Part shown: one piece after another, positions 61,700 to 64,000 of the stretch
Numbering within the stretch: position 1 is the stretch's first letter
Layout of the letters: each line of letters starts with the position of its first letter
Assembly: GCF_001584185.1 (NCBI RefSeq)
Contig: NZ_CP013234.1
Coordinates: forward strand, 372,001-436,000
From: Collimonas pratensis
GTDB taxonomy: Bacteria; Pseudomonadota; Gammaproteobacteria; Burkholderiales; Burkholderiaceae_D
Reading direction: 5' to 3'
DNA length: 64,000 nucleotides
Program-made: the position numbers and the translations under genes
The notes under the pieces: model-generated
Database searches by the model: none
Seen by the model: only the letters and a program-made list of their open reading frames with translations
What the model was told of the DNA's origin: nothing

Positions 61700-64000
61700 A
61701 TGTTCTATCAACAGGGGTGCAAAAATTATCTACGGCAATCGGTGATGGCGCTGGCAATTGGCGCAGTCTTGCCGGTGCTGGCGCATGCGGCGGACAGCTC
61801 CGGCGCCGCGCAGGATCAGGCATCGCAAAAGCCGGCAGCGCAGGCGGGCGACGGCAACAATGGGGTTGAACGTTTGCAGAGCGTCGAAGTGACCCGCAAG
61901 CGCTCGCAAACCAGTGCAGCGGTTGCCACCAAGCAGACGCAGGATCGTGTTATGGATGTAGTGACAAAAGAACAAATCGAGACATTGCCCGACGCCAGCG
62001 TGACTGATGTCGTCAAGCGTATCGCCGGCGTCTCCGTGAGTTTTAATGGCGACACCATCAATGGCCGCGACGAAGCGCAATTCATTGCCATCCGCGGACT
62101 CGACGGCAGCTATAACAACGTGGTGATCGATGGCGCGCCGATGGCGTCGGTCGATCAGACCAGCCGCAGCGCCCGCACCAATATGCTGCCGGCATCAATG
62201 GTCAAGGAAGTGCAGGTATTCAAGACCTGGCAACCGGACATGGATCCGAACGCAGTGGGCGGATCAGTCAATATCGTTACTCGTAGTGCTTTCGACAATG
62301 GTGGGAAACCATATCTAAACGCCAGCGTAGCGCTGGGCCATGCAGACGGCACCGGCAAAGTGCTGTCCGGGGCCGAGGGGCTGGGCAAAAAAACCGATGT
62401 CACCATCAGCAACACCTTCGGCCCGGACAAGGCGTTGGGTTATGTGATTTCGGCAAACTACGAAAAGGAAAATACCACCTCCATCGGTCACATGACGACC
62501 GATAATATTTTCTACAACTATTACAATGCCGACGGCACGATCGCCAATCCGGCGGGCAGCGGCGGCCCGAATACCGGTAACGGAATTGCGGTTCCGCAGC
62601 AGTTCAAGTATTGGCAATATCAGAAAAACCTGGAACGTCAGGGTATCAATGCCAAGCTTGAAGCAAAATTCAATCCCGATGTTTATGGTTTCCTGTCGCT
62701 GGGCTATAACAGTGAGAGCATGCATGAACGGCGTAATGAAACCTTCATCGACGATAGCCGCAGCACGGGCGCCAATCCAGTGTCGAACCAGACCCAGACG
62801 TCCGGCCAGTTCGCGCGCGGAGAAGCTGAAACAGGCTATTCGGCATCGACTATCAAACGCACGGTCGAATCGATCCAGAGCGGGATCGACTGGAAACTGG
62901 ACGACAACAAAGTTCTGTCCTTGCGCTCCTCGCTGTCGGAAGCCAGTCATCGCGAGCCGCGCGAGCTGGCTAAATATATTTATGCCAATTTCAAGTATCC
63001 AGGCGCCGGCTTGGCTCCGGTGCTTAGCGGCACACCAGGACTGGCCATGGGCTACGACACCTCCGGATTCGAACCGGCGGTCAGTCTCAACAATCCTTCC
63101 AACTTCACTAATCTGAATAATTGGCAGGCGTATTACTGGCGGACCGAGGCAGTCAAGATCGATGACCGGGTAGGCAATCTGAAGCTCGACTATCGCTGGA
63201 ATCAGGACAACGATTCGCGCGGACTGGGCGCTGCTGCGGGGATAGACTACCGCCGCCTGAACCATAGCTACAACTATACAAACACCCAGTATTATCCGAC
63301 CGCAGGCGGCATGACGATGGCCGGCAACGGCTACGTGTCGAGCACGATCATGCCAAACAGTGGCGGTCTACCGTTCTTGATCGTCAATTCGGGAGCGGCC
63401 TGGCAGCAATTGGCCGCCAATGGCAATATCATCGCGCCCAACAGCGCCAATCTGATCAATAGCACCCAAAGCAATTACTCGCATAGCGAGCAGACGGCGG
63501 CCGCTTATGCCATGGCGTCCTACAGAACGGATCGCCTGAGCGGCATGTTCGGCTTGCGGCAAGACAACACCACGCTGTCGACCACCGGCAATGTGCGCAA
63601 TAACGTCAGCGGCGCCACCACCTGGTTGTCGCAGACCAATGACTCGAAATACAATTTCCTGTTGCCGGCGGCGTCCTTGGTGTTCGATGCTACCAGTACG
63701 GTGAAGCTCAAGGTCGCCGCCAGCCAAACCATCGGCCGGCCTAATTACGATGCCTATGCGCCGAATACCACGATTTCGCAAAACACCGACGGCACGGTCT
63801 CGGTAACACAGGGCAATCCGAACATCAAGCCGCGCGAATCGAATAATCTCGACTTCTCCGCCGAATGGTATTTACCCAACTCCAGCCTGGCGTCGCTCGC
63901 CGTGTTCGACAAGCGGATCAAGAACGAAATCTATACCCTGTCAAGCCAAGGAACGCTGTTTTACAACGGCGCTACCCGCACAGCGGCAATCACCCAGCCG
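61700..64000 (+). CDS. TonB-dependent outer-membrane receptor, carbohydrate type, 5' part
   Basis: About 767 codons seen; the gene runs off the window. ATG at 61700 follows GGGGAAAA. Signal peptide: SVMALAIGAVLPVLAHAADS (cut near residue 31). The plug domain has VTKEQIETLPDASVTDVVKRIAGVSV and IRGLDGSYNNVVIDGAPM, DPNAVGGSVNIVTRSAF, as in the Caulobacter/Xanthomonas sugar-uptake receptor type. From about residue 190 the beta-barrel strands begin (aromatic, Asn- and Thr-rich repeats). No N-terminal FecR-type signalling domain seen. Likely imports an oligosaccharide or glycoside across the outer membrane using TonB energy, under LacI control. Its neighbour operon (ugpBAE-like) could carry the product over the inner membrane. 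Confidence 0.92.
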   Translation, partial: MFYQQGCKNYLRQSVMALAIGAVLPVLAHAADSSGAAQDQASQKPAAQAGDGNNGVERLQSVEVTRKRSQTSAAVATKQTQDRVMDVVTKEQIETLPDASVTDVVKRIAGVSVSFNGDTINGRDEAQFIAIRGLDGSYNNVVIDGAPMASVDQTSRSARTNMLPASMVKEVQVFKTWQPDMDPNAVGGSVNIVTRSAFDNGGKPYLNASVALGHADGTGKVLSGAEGLGKKTDVTISNTFGPDKALGYVISANYEKENTTSIGHMTTDNIFYNYYNADGTIANPAGSGGPNTGNGIAVPQQFKYWQYQKNLERQGINAKLEAKFNPDVYGFLSLGYNSESMHERRNETFIDDSRSTGANPVSNQTQTSGQFARGEAETGYSASTIKRTVESIQSGIDWKLDDNKVLSLRSSLSEASHREPRELAKYIYANFKYPGAGLAPVLSGTPGLAMGYDTSGFEPAVSLNNPSNFTNLNNWQAYYWRTEAVKIDDRVGNLKLDYRWNQDNDSRGLGAAAGIDYRRLNHSYNYTNTQYYPTAGGMTMAGNGYVSSTIMPNSGGLPFLIVNSGAAWQQLAANGNIIAPNSANLINSTQSNYSHSEQTAAAYAMASYRTDRLSGMFGLRQDNTTLSTTGNVRNNVSGATTWLSQTNDSKYNFLLPAASLVFDATSTVKLKVAASQTIGRPNYDAYAPNTTISQNTDGTVSVTQGNPNIKPRESNNLDFSAEWYLPNSSLASLAVFDKRIKNEIYTLSSQGTLFYNGATRTAAITQP

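Overview
The window looks like part of the chromosome of a Gram-negative, aerobic, sugar- and amine-scavenging betaproteobacterium, most likely an Oxalobacteraceae/Burkholderiales relative of Collimonas or Herbaspirillum. That placement is inferred from protein style, the MetR/QueH/MesD gene set, lipoproteins, a TonB receptor and many LysR/LacI regulators; no rRNA, tRNA or marker gene here proves it. No CRISPR array, prophage or replication origin was seen. Base composition is visibly mosaic: about 8.4-10.6 kb is AT-richer than its surroundings and about 34-55 kb is clearly GC-richer.

Layout. 1-1.8 kb: 5' part of a beta-helix-like surface lipoprotein (minus strand). 2.2-2.4 kb: a remnant of a ugpB-type binding-protein gene. 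2.5-5.5 kb: a LysR regulator divergent from a quinone/zinc-type oxidoreductase, then an NmrA-like reductase. 5.9-7.8 kb: two membrane proteins of unknown function and an LprI-like secreted protein. 8.4-14.6 kb: a methionine locus with DUF1852 (MesX), the folate-independent core methionine synthase MesD, a flavin reductase, and on the opposite strand a MetF-like protein, QueH and a MetR-type regulator, with MetR-like palindromes between them. 14.8-22.7 kb: a LacI-controlled beta-galactoside operon (MalK-type ATPase, GH42 beta-galactosidase, binding protein, two permeases). 23.6-34.2 kb: a ribose-type sugar ABC transporter followed by sugar/sugar-acid enzymes (zinc dehydrogenase, mannitol-dehydrogenase-family reductase, GntR regulator, split UxaA-type dehydratase, aldose dehydrogenase) in which a KDG-kinase gene and a lactonase/amidohydrolase gene are broken.

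34.2-55.4 kb is a GC-rich catabolic island. An Lrp-type regulator and a minus-strand set (class III aminotransferase, two tandem-GNAT proteins, a succinate-semialdehyde-type dehydrogenase, a tartrate/malate-type dehydrogenase, a PuuB-like FAD amine oxidase, a 2-hydroxyacid dehydrogenase) face a plus-strand set (haloacid-type HAD hydrolase, dipeptide-class ABC importer with a fused double ATPase, bicupin, second FAD oxidase, second aldehyde dehydrogenase, M20 amidohydrolase, truncated ornithine cyclodeaminase). Together these could import an amine or acylated amino compound, hydrolyse it, oxidise or transaminate it, and pass the aldehyde to central metabolism; the substrate cannot be read from sequence. 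Two genes here (the aldehyde dehydrogenase at 37.3 kb and the permease at 47.4 kb) show apparent single-base frameshifts near their starts.

The island ends at an IS3-family mosaic (55.4-56.75 kb). Beyond it lie a LacI-controlled UgpBAE-type sugar/glycerol-phosphate importer lacking a local ATPase gene (56.8-61.3 kb) and the 5' part of a TonB-dependent receptor preceded by two LacI-type operators 100 bp apart (61.5-64 kb).
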